Shown in pieces: positions 18,953 through 28,756 of a stretch of DNA of 64,000 bases; the first letter of the stretch is position 1; each line of letters begins with the position of its first letter. Origin of the DNA: Paenibacillus_V sp046244365 (GTDB lineage: Bacteria; Bacillota; Bacilli; Paenibacillales; NBRC-103111); NCBI RefSeq assembly GCF_046244365.1, contig NZ_CP176395.1, positions 1,984,001-2,048,000 on the forward strand, in the 5' to 3' direction. The notes beneath the pieces were generated by a model, which made no database searches, was not told the origin of the DNA, and was given only the letters and a program-made list of their open reading frames with translations. A program made the translations under genes and the position numbers.

Positions 18953-19429
18953 ATGGAAAACCAAACGCGTATCAGCAGAAGAAAGCTTCTGGCCGCAATT
19001 GGAATCGCTGGCACGGCCGTTGCAGTTAAAGGGATGCTAACTGCCGCCCCTGCTTTAGGTATGGAAGAAACGGTCACGAATCGCGTGTACAAAGAAGAGG
19101 ACAAACTGAAATCCCGGCCGTTTGCCGAGCCGGATTGGTACAATGTTAAGACACAAGGGTTGAAGGGAGACGGGGCGGCCGACGATGCGCCGGCGCTGCG
19201 AGGGGTTTTGCAGCTTGTTTCCCTAGAAGAGGCGACTCTTTACGTACCGAAAGGCATGTATCGGATCGCAAGCGATCTTGCTGTACCGGCGAATGTTCAC
19301 TTCGTAATGGACAGAGGAGCGAAGTGGGTTCCGGATGCCGGAATTACGCTCACCTTTCATGGTTCGATCACGGCAGGCTCTTATCACATTTTCGCGGGGC
19401 AAGGCACCGTTTTGCAAAAATATCGATAA
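18953..19429 (+). CDS. Tat-exported truncated beta-helix (pectate-lyase-superfamily) protein
   Basis: The product is 158 aa. It opens with a twin-arginine signal (ISRRKLLAAIGIAG) followed by alanines. Then comes the first coil of a pectate-lyase-3 type beta-helix (NVKTQGLKGDGAADDAPALRG, YVPKGMYRI). Related proteins of several hundred residues continue beyond this point. Here the frame stops after GQGTVLQKYR, and 29 bases later a second frame restarts with another GDGVTDDT motif. Either this is a short exported subunit or the front half of a split gene. AAGGAGGAGAGG precedes the ATG. Confidence 0.72.
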   Translation: MENQTRISRRKLLAAIGIAGTAVAVKGMLTAAPALGMEETVTNRVYKEEDKLKSRPFAEPDWYNVKTQGLKGDGAADDAPALRGVLQLVSLEEATLYVPKGMYRIASDLAVPANVHFVMDRGAKWVPDAGITLTFHGSITAGSYHIFAGQGTVLQKYR

Positions 19430-19458
19430 GGCAAACATTAGAAAGGGATGAGAATAAG

Positions 19459-21021
19459 ATGATCTTTGATGTGATGCAATATGGAGCAGTTGGCGACGGA
19501 GTAACGGACGACACGGCTACTATTCAGAATGCGATCAATTCGGCTATCGCCGCCGGGGGCGGTATCGTCTATTTCCCGCCGGGAATGACTTATATGGTCT
19601 CGATGTTGAATATCCAGCACGGCTTAATCATCGACGGATATGGGGCAACCGTCAAACGGCTTCTCAATCAAACCAAATGGACACGGACGTTTACGACTTA
19701 CCACGGCACATATCAAGGTTACAAAGGTCCGGAGGATTCGGCTCCTCTAATCATCAGGGGACTCACGCTCGACGGGAACCGGGCAAATCAGGGAAGCTAC
19801 ACCAATTACGAATTGGAGCAAGCGCATCTGGTGTTTCTGAGCGGACATCCTGCGGAAAAGGGGAAGCTTCGCGTCATTATCGAAGATTGTCTCTTCAAAG
19901 AATGCGTGGCGGATGCGGTCAGCGTCTGGAAAAATACGTCGGTGAAAATATCCAACTGTACGTCGGAAAACTGCTTTCGCGGCTCTGTGGTCGTTACAGG
20001 CGGGTATTCGGATGTCCAGGTGACAAATTTGAAAGCATATGGCGATGTGCACCCAACCGGTATCGACATCGAGGTTGACAGCGCCGGCTACGGATCATCA
20101 ATGCGGACCGAGATCACGATGGACAACATTTATTTGGAAGGCGATTTCGATGTCGCGATTAAGGAAGGCTCGATGTTTCTTGGCTCGAAAATCATATGCA
20201 AGAGCCCGCCGTTTAATTTGTACGCAGTCGATTCCATGGTGAAAATATCCGATTCCGTCTTTCATGTCGGCGTCAGAACCGGTACGGCCAACCGGTTGTT
20301 TGCTCCGCATGATGTGACGTTTGAAAATTGCACGTTCTATGCGGACGATGTCTCTTCGGACCCTAGCGGGACGTGGGTGGCAGGAGACCATGAAATCGCC
20401 TGCATGCATGTTTATCCATACGGCCGTACGAACCAAACGTTAAAATTGCTCAACTGCGACTTTAAAGCGGCCGCCAGCGTGGAAGCAACCGACACGTTAT
20501 ACGCTGTTTACTTGGAAGCCGATCTGCTTCAATCTAACAACCGGATTATTTTGGACGGCTGCTCGGTGTCAGATGCATTCGATTATGGAGTGCATATGAA
20601 GCAGGGCGGCAATATTACCGTCAAGAACTCAAGGCTGGCAGCCAATACGAGCTTTAATCTCGGTCTTTCCAGTTATGGCTACGACTTCAATGTTGTGCTG
20701 GACGGGGTTGAGGCGGTAAATCCTGTGACTTTACTCCAAATAGCGAGCAGCCTGCCCACCAGCAAATTGACCACGTCAAATGTAATGATAGATGAATCGT
20801 TCAATCTGCTGAAGACGACCTACGGACTGAAAAACAATGTTTATGTCGGAGGACGAACGATACTGGGGAACAGTACGCCGATAGGACGATCGGTTCCAGG
20901 GCTCTTGAACGACGTGTTTCGTCTGAAAAGTCCGGTTCCCGGACAGCCGTTTGAATGGATTTGTACGGACTCTCATCATTTGGCTGCTACGTGGAAGGTG
21001 AAAACAACGATCGGAGCATAA
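19459..21021 (+). CDS. pectate-lyase-superfamily beta-helix protein
   Basis: The product is 520 aa. The N-terminal motif YGAVGDGVTDDTATIQNAI is the signature of the pectate-lyase-3/GH28-like right-handed beta-helix superfamily, followed by many short beta-repeat rungs. The start at 19459 follows GAAAGGGATGAG and leaves no signal peptide. It therefore either stays in the cell or relies on the upstream Tat-type frame. An upstream in-frame extension to 19324 would only be a shadow of the previous gene. Expected role: polygalacturonan or similar glycan cleavage or binding; specific activity not assignable. Confidence 0.82.
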   Translation: MIFDVMQYGAVGDGVTDDTATIQNAINSAIAAGGGIVYFPPGMTYMVSMLNIQHGLIIDGYGATVKRLLNQTKWTRTFTTYHGTYQGYKGPEDSAPLIIRGLTLDGNRANQGSYTNYELEQAHLVFLSGHPAEKGKLRVIIEDCLFKECVADAVSVWKNTSVKISNCTSENCFRGSVVVTGGYSDVQVTNLKAYGDVHPTGIDIEVDSAGYGSSMRTEITMDNIYLEGDFDVAIKEGSMFLGSKIICKSPPFNLYAVDSMVKISDSVFHVGVRTGTANRLFAPHDVTFENCTFYADDVSSDPSGTWVAGDHEIACMHVYPYGRTNQTLKLLNCDFKAAASVEATDTLYAVYLEADLLQSNNRIILDGCSVSDAFDYGVHMKQGGNITVKNSRLAANTSFNLGLSSYGYDFNVVLDGVEAVNPVTLLQIASSLPTSKLTTSNVMIDESFNLLKTTYGLKNNVYVGGRTILGNSTPIGRSVPGLLNDVFRLKSPVPGQPFEWICTDSHHLAATWKVKTTIGA

Positions 21022-21049
21022 TGCTGATTAGTACAGGGGAGGAAATGTA

Positions 21050-24000
21050 ATGAAAAAGGTACGTGTTAAAGGATTGTCACTATTTCTGTGCTTAGCGATA
21101 TTTGTGGCTTGTTTACCGCAAATGGCATTCGCTGCAACAGCGATTGAAGAAGAAAGTGCAATATTTCTGGAGAATGAATATCTAAAACTTAAGATTGTTT
21201 CCCACGGCAAAGAGGGTGGAGTAAACAAGGGCGGAGTTATTTCAAGTCTTATCTATAAGCCTACAGGGCTCGACTTAACCGGTATGGTAAATGCGGACCG
21301 AGGAGGGTTGTTAAGGGAACGGATACCGCCGATTTCAGATTTATGGGCTGAGTTGACGTACGAAGCGGAAATCGTTGTAAATACTGAGGATAGGGTTACC
21401 GCTTTGGTTAAATCGATACCCTCCGATAAAAGTAAAGGGGTAGAGACAAAGAAATACATCACGCTGCGCAAAGGGAGCACTTCCATAGAGACGAAGTGGG
21501 AAATTACGAATAATGGGAGTAAAAATTTCTCCATCACGCCTTGGCTTTGGAATAACGTGATCCCAGGTAAAACAGACGCAGCAAATTATTATTTTCCAAC
21601 TAATAAGGAAGGCTTATATAAAAATGCTCCGAGTTTATCTAAGCCGCCCACTCGTAATTGGCTTGGAGCAATAGATGAAAAAAATGGCATAAGTATCTCT
21701 TTTATTGCGGATTACAATAAACTTGCCATGAATTACACGTGGTTGGGTCGTTCTGCCGGCTATACGACGCAAGAATGGCTGTATACGACAATTGACTTGG
21801 CACCCGGTGAAAGTTGGGATACCACCTTTTATACAAATATAGTGCCTTTGCAAAAAGAAAATGACCTTGCCTATGCATCACCGGAAGTTACCGTTGGCAT
21901 AAAGAAATGGAAGGAATTAGAGGCGGGAAAAGAAAACACCCTTGAAATTGTATTAAGTTCAGTTGAGGCTATGGGCAATGCGGAAATGGAGATCGAAATA
22001 ACAGGTCCTGACGGTTATACATTTACAACTCCTGATAAATTTAACGTGAACCTCAGTAATGAAACCCCGGCTAAGATTAATTGGACTTGGACGCCTCCTC
22101 AAGAAGGGGTTTATCTACTAAAAGCCGGTCTATATAAAGGCGGAATAAAACAACAGTTAGGTCAATCACTACAAAATCCATCCCCCGATATTGAAATTCC
22201 ATTGGTCGCAGGTACATACGCTGAGGATACGATTTTATTCCCTGCATGGCCTCGAAATAGTAGTGGAGGCGGGGAGTTCGAACAAAGGAAAATTTCCGGT
22301 GCTATCTTATCGAAAGAAACAGATATGGTTGTTTGGAGCGTACCCAGTTTAGAGAAAATATTTATGGACGATATCGTGGATTTGGAAAATAGCCCGGTCA
22401 AAGAACAGTTAACTGTTGATTTGGCCAAGAGAGAACGAGAAGCCGTTCAGGTAGTGCTTTCTCCTGAGAAAGGTAAAGATTTTAACGGTAGCTATGTTAC
22501 TTTTGGTGAATTTAAGAATGAAAAGGGGGATCTTTTACCTGAAGGAAGTCTAACATATAATCCTGTAGGTTATGTTCGCACAGAATTAGGTTCCCGTTTT
22601 GACCCGAAAATACGTACAGGTTATTGGCCTGATCCCTTATTGGAGACCAACAATTTTGATGTAAAAGGCGGACAGAATACGCCAATTTGGATTACGGTTT
22701 ATGCTGCCCCCGACGTTGAAGAAGGTATTTACGAAGGCAATTTGACAATAAAGACTGACGCAGAGACAATCATTACCTTGCCCATGAGCATCAATGTGTG
22801 GTCTTTTTCGCTGCCTGAAACGCCTAAGCTTAAAACAGCTTTGGATATTAGAAATATACCTGTTGAGCAGATTGATTTATATATAGACAATTTCCTCGAA
22901 CATAGGATTACTCCCAGAATAGCATTGCGTTACCCTTCAGTTGCAAGCTTAAAACAGGATACTGATTTTGTTCAGTTCGATGCTAAAATGGAGAGCTTAT
23001 TAAAAAAAGGCTTGAATACTCTTAGTGTTGGTAGAGATCTATACACCGATCCGGAATTAGCCAAAAAGTTTGTTGAACACCTAAAGGCAAAGGGCTGGCT
23101 GGATATGGCTTATGTTTATTTGACGGATGAACCTACGGAAGAGACATTTCCCGCAGTGAAAGAGCTGGCAGCAAAATGGAAAGCTGTTGTGCCGGAATTG
23201 AAAATCATGATTACCACTTATCCAAAGGAAAAGTTGGTAGGTTCGGTAGACTTATGGACTGTACCTGGCATGAATGATGACCCTGAAGAGGCCAAAAAGG
23301 CTTTGGAACGAGGCGAAGAGCTGTGGTGGTATCATACAGACCCTCTGCATCCGCAGGCTAATTTTTTAATCGATATGCCTGCAGTAGATGCGAGAGTGGC
23401 ATTTTGGCAAAGTTGGCAAGGATTTTTAAATAAAGGCTATACAGGGTTTCTTTATGCGTGGTCTACATGGGCTGGCAAGGAAGATCCCTGGAAAGTAACC
23501 GGTCCCTTCTTTTATAGAAATGGGCTCGAATCCCAGATTTACCCCAGTCCTAACGGTCCGGTAAATTCGATTCGCTGGGAAGTGATGAGGGATGGTATAG
23601 AAGACTATGATTATTGTTTTCTACTTTGGGAATTGCTGCAGAGGGTAGAGAAAGAAATGCCGGGAAAAGTAAAGAAAAAGGAAGTTGTAAAGGCAAAAAA
23701 CCTTCTGGAGTTCCCAGTTCCGTTAACCGATTATGTAGGGAAACAAAACATTGTTGAGGAAACGGGGAAGTGGCGAAAAGAGGTTGCGGAGTCTATCATT
23801 TCTATAACCGCTTTGTTGGAGACGGACACCTACACGGCTATCTTCAACAGTAACGGAGGCAGTGAGGTGGATGATATCGATGTTCCTTCGAGCGGCAGCA
23901 CAATCACAGCTCCGGCAGCACCAACAAAAGAAGGGTATATCTTTGAAGGTTGGTATAAGGAAGTCGGGCTAGAAAATAAATGGAATTTTGAAACGGACAT

Positions 24001-25726
24001 GGTGACTTCTGATATAACGTTGCATGCAAAGTGGATGGAAGGAGAGGCTCCCGGCGGCTCCACCATCAGTGCAATGTATGATGGAAGCAATATCGCCAGC
24101 GGTACCGTGGTTCTCGCCGGCAAAGAGCTGGTCATCACCGTTGTGGGTAAAGGCTCCGACTCCTATACCTACGCATGGAGCGGTGCAGGTACAAGCGGAC
24201 AAACTACGGATTCAATCACAATCAATCCCCTTGACCGCAAGGTTGATGCAACCGTTATTGTATCTGGTTTGAAACTTGAACCAACGCCAACACCAACGCC
24301 AACACCAACGCCAACACCAACGCCAACACCAACGCCAACACCAACGCCAACACCAACGCCAACACCAACGCCAACACCAACGCCAACACCAACGCCAACA
24401 CCAACACCAACGCCAACGCCAACGCCAACGCCAACGCCAACACCAACGCCAACACCAACACCAACGCCAACACCAACACCAACACCAACACCAACGCCAA
24501 CCCCAACCCCAACCCCGGTGTCTGAAACGAAGGTTGAGGAAGGTCAGGTGACTACAAAGATACCCGTAAAAGTCACAACAAACACAAACGGAAGGGCTGT
24601 TGCAGCTATAACCGAAACCCAGCTGGCTGATGCCATCGCAAAGGCAATAGCAGAAGCGGCAAAGCAGGGTGATCATACAGCAACAGCCATCAGAATTGAA
24701 GTAAGTGCGACTGCAGACAGCAAGGCAGTAGGTATTCGTTTACCGGCGGAAGCTTTGAAAACATTCGTAGAAAGTAAAGCAGATACATTAATCGTCTCCA
24801 CATCCTTCGGAATCATGACCTTTGACAAAAAAGCCGTAAAAGGCATTTTCGCACAGGCAGCAGGTATTATTACCATCACAGCGGCAAAGGTCGAAGCATC
24901 CGAATTGACGGATGAAATCAGGGATAAGGTCGGGGACAGACCTGTTGTGAGCTTTGAGGTTACCGACGAGGAAAAGGAAATATCACAGCTTGGCGGTAAA
25001 GCGGAAATCACGATTCCGTATGTACGCAAAGCGGGTGAAAATCCAAACGCAATTGTAGCATACCATATCAATGCGGCAGGAAAACCAGAGGTTGTAACCG
25101 ATTGCAAATATGATTCGACAGCCGGAACACTGACATTCAAGACAGAGGATACCTCAATGTTTGCAGTAGGATACAACAAGCTTGACTTTACGGATGTAAC
25201 TCAGAATGCGTACTACTACGATGCCGTTACGTTTGCTGCTGCAAGAGGAATTACCCTCGGAACAGGCAACGGAAGCTTTGGTTCGAACGACAACGTAACC
25301 AGAGCACAAGCATTAGTCATGATCATGAGGGCATTTGGCATCAATCCTGACACAAACGACGATAACAATTTCAGTGATGCAGGGAATACCTATTACACTG
25401 GATACCTTGCGGCGGCAAAGAGGCAGGGAATAGCTGCAGGGGTTGGCGATAACAGGTTTGCACCCGACAAAGAGGTGACAAGACAGGAATTGTTCGTATT
25501 GGTATACAATGCGCTCAAGAACATGAATGAATTGCCAACCGCTGCCACAGCCAAAGGCTTGGCGGACTTCAAGGATGCAGGAAATGTTGCCGATTATGCC
25601 AATGAAGCCGTTGAATTATTTGTAAAGACCGGAATCATCCAGGGGAGCAACGACAACATCCTGCCGGACGATTCGGCAAGCAGGGCACAGTTTGTGCAGA
25701 TTCTTTATACCATCATGACTAATTGA
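21050..25726 (+). CDS. surface-anchored GH123-like (DUF4091) multidomain protein with S-layer domains
   Basis: The product is 1558 aa. A signal peptide ends near MAFAA. The N-terminal beta domains are followed by a DUF4091/GH123-like region (about 540-880) with YLTDEPTEE. The adjacent D693-E694 pair corresponds to the catalytic Asp-Glu of GH123 enzymes. A Listeria-Bacteroides repeat lies at about 925-995 (NSNGGS, EGYIFEGWY). A Thr-Pro linker of about 80 residues covers about 1078-1157. A beta domain follows, then three S-layer homology domains (about 1380-1558) for attachment to wall polymer. Composition is more AT-rich than the flanking sugar loci, suggesting separate ancestry. Confidence 0.87.
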   Translation: MKKVRVKGLSLFLCLAIFVACLPQMAFAATAIEEESAIFLENEYLKLKIVSHGKEGGVNKGGVISSLIYKPTGLDLTGMVNADRGGLLRERIPPISDLWAELTYEAEIVVNTEDRVTALVKSIPSDKSKGVETKKYITLRKGSTSIETKWEITNNGSKNFSITPWLWNNVIPGKTDAANYYFPTNKEGLYKNAPSLSKPPTRNWLGAIDEKNGISISFIADYNKLAMNYTWLGRSAGYTTQEWLYTTIDLAPGESWDTTFYTNIVPLQKENDLAYASPEVTVGIKKWKELEAGKENTLEIVLSSVEAMGNAEMEIEITGPDGYTFTTPDKFNVNLSNETPAKINWTWTPPQEGVYLLKAGLYKGGIKQQLGQSLQNPSPDIEIPLVAGTYAEDTILFPAWPRNSSGGGEFEQRKISGAILSKETDMVVWSVPSLEKIFMDDIVDLENSPVKEQLTVDLAKREREAVQVVLSPEKGKDFNGSYVTFGEFKNEKGDLLPEGSLTYNPVGYVRTELGSRFDPKIRTGYWPDPLLETNNFDVKGGQNTPIWITVYAAPDVEEGIYEGNLTIKTDAETIITLPMSINVWSFSLPETPKLKTALDIRNIPVEQIDLYIDNFLEHRITPRIALRYPSVASLKQDTDFVQFDAKMESLLKKGLNTLSVGRDLYTDPELAKKFVEHLKAKGWLDMAYVYLTDEPTEETFPAVKELAAKWKAVVPELKIMITTYPKEKLVGSVDLWTVPGMNDDPEEAKKALERGEELWWYHTDPLHPQANFLIDMPAVDARVAFWQSWQGFLNKGYTGFLYAWSTWAGKEDPWKVTGPFFYRNGLESQIYPSPNGPVNSIRWEVMRDGIEDYDYCFLLWELLQRVEKEMPGKVKKKEVVKAKNLLEFPVPLTDYVGKQNIVEETGKWRKEVAESIISITALLETDTYTAIFNSNGGSEVDDIDVPSSGSTITAPAAPTKEGYIFEGWYKEVGLENKWNFETDMVTSDITLHAKWMEGEAPGGSTISAMYDGSNIASGTVVLAGKELVITVVGKGSDSYTYAWSGAGTSGQTTDSITINPLDRKVDATVIVSGLKLEPTPTPTPTPTPTPTPTPTPTPTPTPTPTPTPTPTPTPTPTPTPTPTPTPTPTPTPTPTPTPTPTPTPTPTPTPTPTPTPVSETKVEEGQVTTKIPVKVTTNTNGRAVAAITETQLADAIAKAIAEAAKQGDHTATAIRIEVSATADSKAVGIRLPAEALKTFVESKADTLIVSTSFGIMTFDKKAVKGIFAQAAGIITITAAKVEASELTDEIRDKVGDRPVVSFEVTDEEKEISQLGGKAEITIPYVRKAGENPNAIVAYHINAAGKPEVVTDCKYDSTAGTLTFKTEDTSMFAVGYNKLDFTDVTQNAYYYDAVTFAAARGITLGTGNGSFGSNDNVTRAQALVMIMRAFGINPDTNDDNNFSDAGNTYYTGYLAAAKRQGIAAGVGDNRFAPDKEVTRQELFVLVYNALKNMNELPTAATAKGLADFKDAGNVADYANEAVELFVKTGIIQGSNDNILPDDSASRAQFVQILYTIMTN
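24282..24516 (+). repeat. CCAACR hexamer tract (Thr-Pro linker)
   Basis: About 39 tandem 6-base units alternate CCAACG and CCAACA, each encoding Thr-Pro. Slippage would change linker length by whole Thr-Pro pairs without breaking the frame. The tract creates long false open frames on the minus strand. Confidence 0.95.
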
Positions 25727-25808
25727 TGCTAAAGATTTAACTTCCGATAGATCTTTCGGTAAAAGTAGGGCGGGGAGCTGCTCCGCCCACAATGGAGGTA
25801 ATGAGTAT

Positions 25809-27458
25809 ATGAAACGAAAACTAACATGGCGAACATGGGCACTGGCGCTATCCATATTTTTGATGTTGGGCATGCTGCCGATTTCAGCGGCGGCAAATAC
25901 GGTTGAACCGCTGGCGGGCGAGCCTCTGGCGACGGCCTCTGGCTCTGCAACGAAGAACGATTGGTCCTGGATGACTGTGAACGGTACCAAAAACAACACC
26001 ACTGTGATCTATTTTGCGGGCAGCGAGTGGTATGTGGTTGGATATAACGGCAGCGGTGTTGCGACTGCTCCCGATGCAATCACGCTTTTTTCCGTCAATG
26101 GATTTGGAGCAAACGCTAAATATAATAATTCGACCGTCGGTGTGCAGAACCAATACATGACCAGCAATTTGAGGACGGAGTTGACAACAGGGACTCGATT
26201 CACCGCAATTGATGAACGGGAGAGGTCGGTGATGGTTAGTCGTTTGCTGGATGGGGTGGCAGGCACACAGCCCACTGATCCATTATGGGCGTTGAGCACG
26301 GATGAAGCCAACTCTTTGAACACGGATTTACGAATAGATAGCACCGGCTGGGGGCTCCGGTCGGCAGGCGCCAACAATTACAGTGCGATGGTTGTCAACA
26401 AAGTGAATCAAATGATCTCGACCTATGTTACTACTGCTTTTGCGGTTCGCCCTGCTTTCCATTTGAATCTGGCGTCCGTCCTCTTCACATCTGCCGCTGA
26501 AGGCGGTAAACCAGCAGCCGCAGGGCAGGAGCTGTCGGTTGCGGCAGCATCGGTGGGTAAGGCTAATTTGACGGTGGTGGATCGTAATACGGACAATCTG
26601 AGCCTTACCGTGACACAGGAGGTCTACAATGGAATCGAGAGGAATACCTATGCCCCCGGCAGTACAGTGGAAATTGCTTACAGCGATGCAAAAACCGGCG
26701 CAAACAAATATGTTTCTTGTGTGATTATGGACAGCAACGGCAGGGTTACGCATTACGGTAAGTTGTCCGACCAGGCAAGCGGCACAGCCACGTTTACCGT
26801 ACCCGCCCTTGCGGACGGCAGTTACACCATCAAGTTGTTCAATGAGGAGTATAACGGCGATAAGAAAACGGACTACGCCAGTGAACCTGTCGAAATGATC
26901 ATGACTGTAGCAAAACCTGTAGAAACAAGCTTCAACGTAACCCTGCCTGCCGGTACGGGATATACGGCCGCTGTACAGAGCGGCAGCAGCAGTCCGGTGG
27001 ACCGGGACGGCAGCTACAGCTTCAAGGTGGAGCTGGCTCCGGAATACAACCTTTCCGTTATTACTGTAAAAGCAAACAACAAGACCCTTACACCTGATGG
27101 CAACGGCGTGTATACCATCAGCAATATTACGGAGCACCAGATCATCACAGTGACAGGCGTTAAGCATAACTCCACCATCACTGCCACTGCCAAACTGAAT
27201 ATCCAAAAGGATGATGCAGGTTGGAGCGGTCATGGGAAGAGCTTCACGCTGAAGCTGAGTACAGACGAAACGATAACAGCAAGAATGACCGGCACAGACG
27301 GAACGGTAAAGGCATCTGTCCATAACGGTACATGGAAGATATATGAAGGTTCAGCCTACACCGGCATGACAATCACAGTTGACAACACAGGCGGGACAGC
27401 GACGCTGAACTACTATACCGTCAAGTTCTCTGTTATTGATGCGGACACATCAAAGTAA
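25809..27458 (+). CDS. secreted DUF6273-like protein, apparently lacking an anchor
   Basis: The product is 549 aa. A signal peptide ends near ISAAANT. Residues about 45-225 have the DUF6273 pattern (EWYVVGYNGSG, WALSTDEAN, WGLRSAGANN, FAVRPAFHLNLASVLF), known from surface proteins of Bacillota with unknown function. Beta-sandwich repeats follow. The protein stops at TVKFSVIDADTSK, at the start of what looks like another repeat. Relatives usually continue to S-layer or other anchor domains, so the 3' end may have been lost. GGAGG lies upstream, 82 bases after the S-layer protein gene. Confidence 0.75.
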   Translation: MKRKLTWRTWALALSIFLMLGMLPISAAANTVEPLAGEPLATASGSATKNDWSWMTVNGTKNNTTVIYFAGSEWYVVGYNGSGVATAPDAITLFSVNGFGANAKYNNSTVGVQNQYMTSNLRTELTTGTRFTAIDERERSVMVSRLLDGVAGTQPTDPLWALSTDEANSLNTDLRIDSTGWGLRSAGANNYSAMVVNKVNQMISTYVTTAFAVRPAFHLNLASVLFTSAAEGGKPAAAGQELSVAAASVGKANLTVVDRNTDNLSLTVTQEVYNGIERNTYAPGSTVEIAYSDAKTGANKYVSCVIMDSNGRVTHYGKLSDQASGTATFTVPALADGSYTIKLFNEEYNGDKKTDYASEPVEMIMTVAKPVETSFNVTLPAGTGYTAAVQSGSSSPVDRDGSYSFKVELAPEYNLSVITVKANNKTLTPDGNGVYTISNITEHQIITVTGVKHNSTITATAKLNIQKDDAGWSGHGKSFTLKLSTDETITARMTGTDGTVKASVHNGTWKIYEGSAYTGMTITVDNTGGTATLNYYTVKFSVIDADTSK

Positions 27459-27630
27459 GGAAAAAACTGAGACTCGTTCCGAACATGGGGCGGGTCTTTA
27501 ACGCCGTTAACGATCGCGAATCCTAGTAGACTGCCCCAAGTTCTTGGCGACATCATCTGTTGACAAACAAATGGGGTTACACTAAAGTCGGTAACGAAGG
27601 CGAATTCGCAAGACATGGGGTGGAAACGCA

Positions 27631-28743
27631 ATGTTGAAGGTGCTTATTGTCGATGACGATAAATTGGTGCGCAAGGGCTTGATGCTGACGATGCCCTGGG
27701 CTGAGTTCGGGATGGAAGTGGTTGGGGAGGCGAATAACGGCGTCAAGGCGCTCGAGTTTCTAAGCAGCTATGAAGTCGACTTGCTTGTGACCGATTTGGA
27801 AATGCCGGCGATGAGCGGCATGGAGCTGATGAAGCAAGTAAAGGGTATGTATCCGCATATATGGATGGTCGTTCTAACGTTCCATCAAGATTTCGAGAGC
27901 ATCCAGCAGGCGCTGCGAATGGGCGCCATTGACTATATTGCGAAGGTGCAGCTTGAGCAGGAGCGGATGGAGGAGGTGCTCGGTCGCATTGTGTGCCGGA
28001 TTCGCGATGAACGAATGCAGGGCGAACGGCAAAGTTTGTTCTACGACTACGAGCCGGGACGAAGTGAGTACGAGATTGCAACCGATAAGCCGAGCAACGA
28101 CGGATCGCTAATGCCCGTCGACGCCGATATGCAGCAGCTGCGGGAAAGCTGGTCGGCGCTGTTCTGGGTAACAGATGATGCGGTTTACGAGCAGCTTCTG
28201 GAGGAGACGAAGCGGCTTCGTCCTTCCGTGTCGTGGCTGGAAAGTATCTTTTATTCGGCGGCGGCGGAATGGAAGCGCATTCTGCCGGATTCAGCGATTC
28301 CGTCGATCGGCTCGCAACGGCCTTTCGCCTACTGGGCGAATGCGGTGGAATGGCTGCGTGTAGTCAGGCTCGAGCTGCGCGGCAAGCTGCGCAAAACGTA
28401 TTCGGACGAGGTTCTGCAAAGTGTCGTGAAAGCGGTGTCATATATTCGCGAGCATTTCAATCAGGAGCTGCGGCTGGCCGATGCGTCGCGGGAAGCGAAT
28501 ATGAGCAGAAGCTATTTCAGCCAGTGCTTCAAGGATATCGTCGGACAATCATTTAACGATTATGTGCGGAGTTTACGTATCGCCCATGCCGAGGTGTTGC
28601 TCCAACAAACGGCGAATCCGATCTATTGGGTGGCGGAGCAATGCGGCTACGAGAACGAAAAATATTTCAGCCGGGTATTTTGCGAGCGAATCGGCATACT
28701 GCCCAGCGAGTACCGCCAGCGGCAGCGGCTCAGCCCGAAGTGA
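27631..28743 (+). CDS. YesN-type response regulator with AraC DNA-binding domain (locus 2)
   Basis: The product is 370 aa. The receiver domain (about 1-120) has acidic residues in IVDDD, the phospho-acceptor D55 in VTDLEMP and K105 in the conserved position of IAKVQL. The C-terminal 100 residues hold two AraC helix-turn-helix motifs (NMSRSYFSQCFKDIVG, WVAEQCGYENEKYFSRVF). The partner kinase starts 13 bases downstream. In known YesM/YesN pairs the kinase senses extracellular oligosaccharides and the regulator activates the neighbouring transporter, which here fits the lipoprotein and permeases at 30.7-34.3 kb. Confidence 0.92.
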   Translation: MLKVLIVDDDKLVRKGLMLTMPWAEFGMEVVGEANNGVKALEFLSSYEVDLLVTDLEMPAMSGMELMKQVKGMYPHIWMVVLTFHQDFESIQQALRMGAIDYIAKVQLEQERMEEVLGRIVCRIRDERMQGERQSLFYDYEPGRSEYEIATDKPSNDGSLMPVDADMQQLRESWSALFWVTDDAVYEQLLEETKRLRPSVSWLESIFYSAAAEWKRILPDSAIPSIGSQRPFAYWANAVEWLRVVRLELRGKLRKTYSDEVLQSVVKAVSYIREHFNQELRLADASREANMSRSYFSQCFKDIVGQSFNDYVRSLRIAHAEVLLQQTANPIYWVAEQCGYENEKYFSRVFCERIGILPSEYRQRQRLSPK

Positions 28744-28756
28744 GGTGCGGACGTAC

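Noticed and set aside
24212..24676. Trp/Cys/Arg- and Leu/Val/Ala-repeat frames on the minus strand
   Set aside because: Shadows of the Thr-Pro hexamer tract in the S-layer-anchored protein.
26328..27323. 331-codon frame on the minus strand
   Set aside because: Shadow of the DUF6273-like gene, which has a signal peptide and GGAGG site; the minus frame shows no motif.
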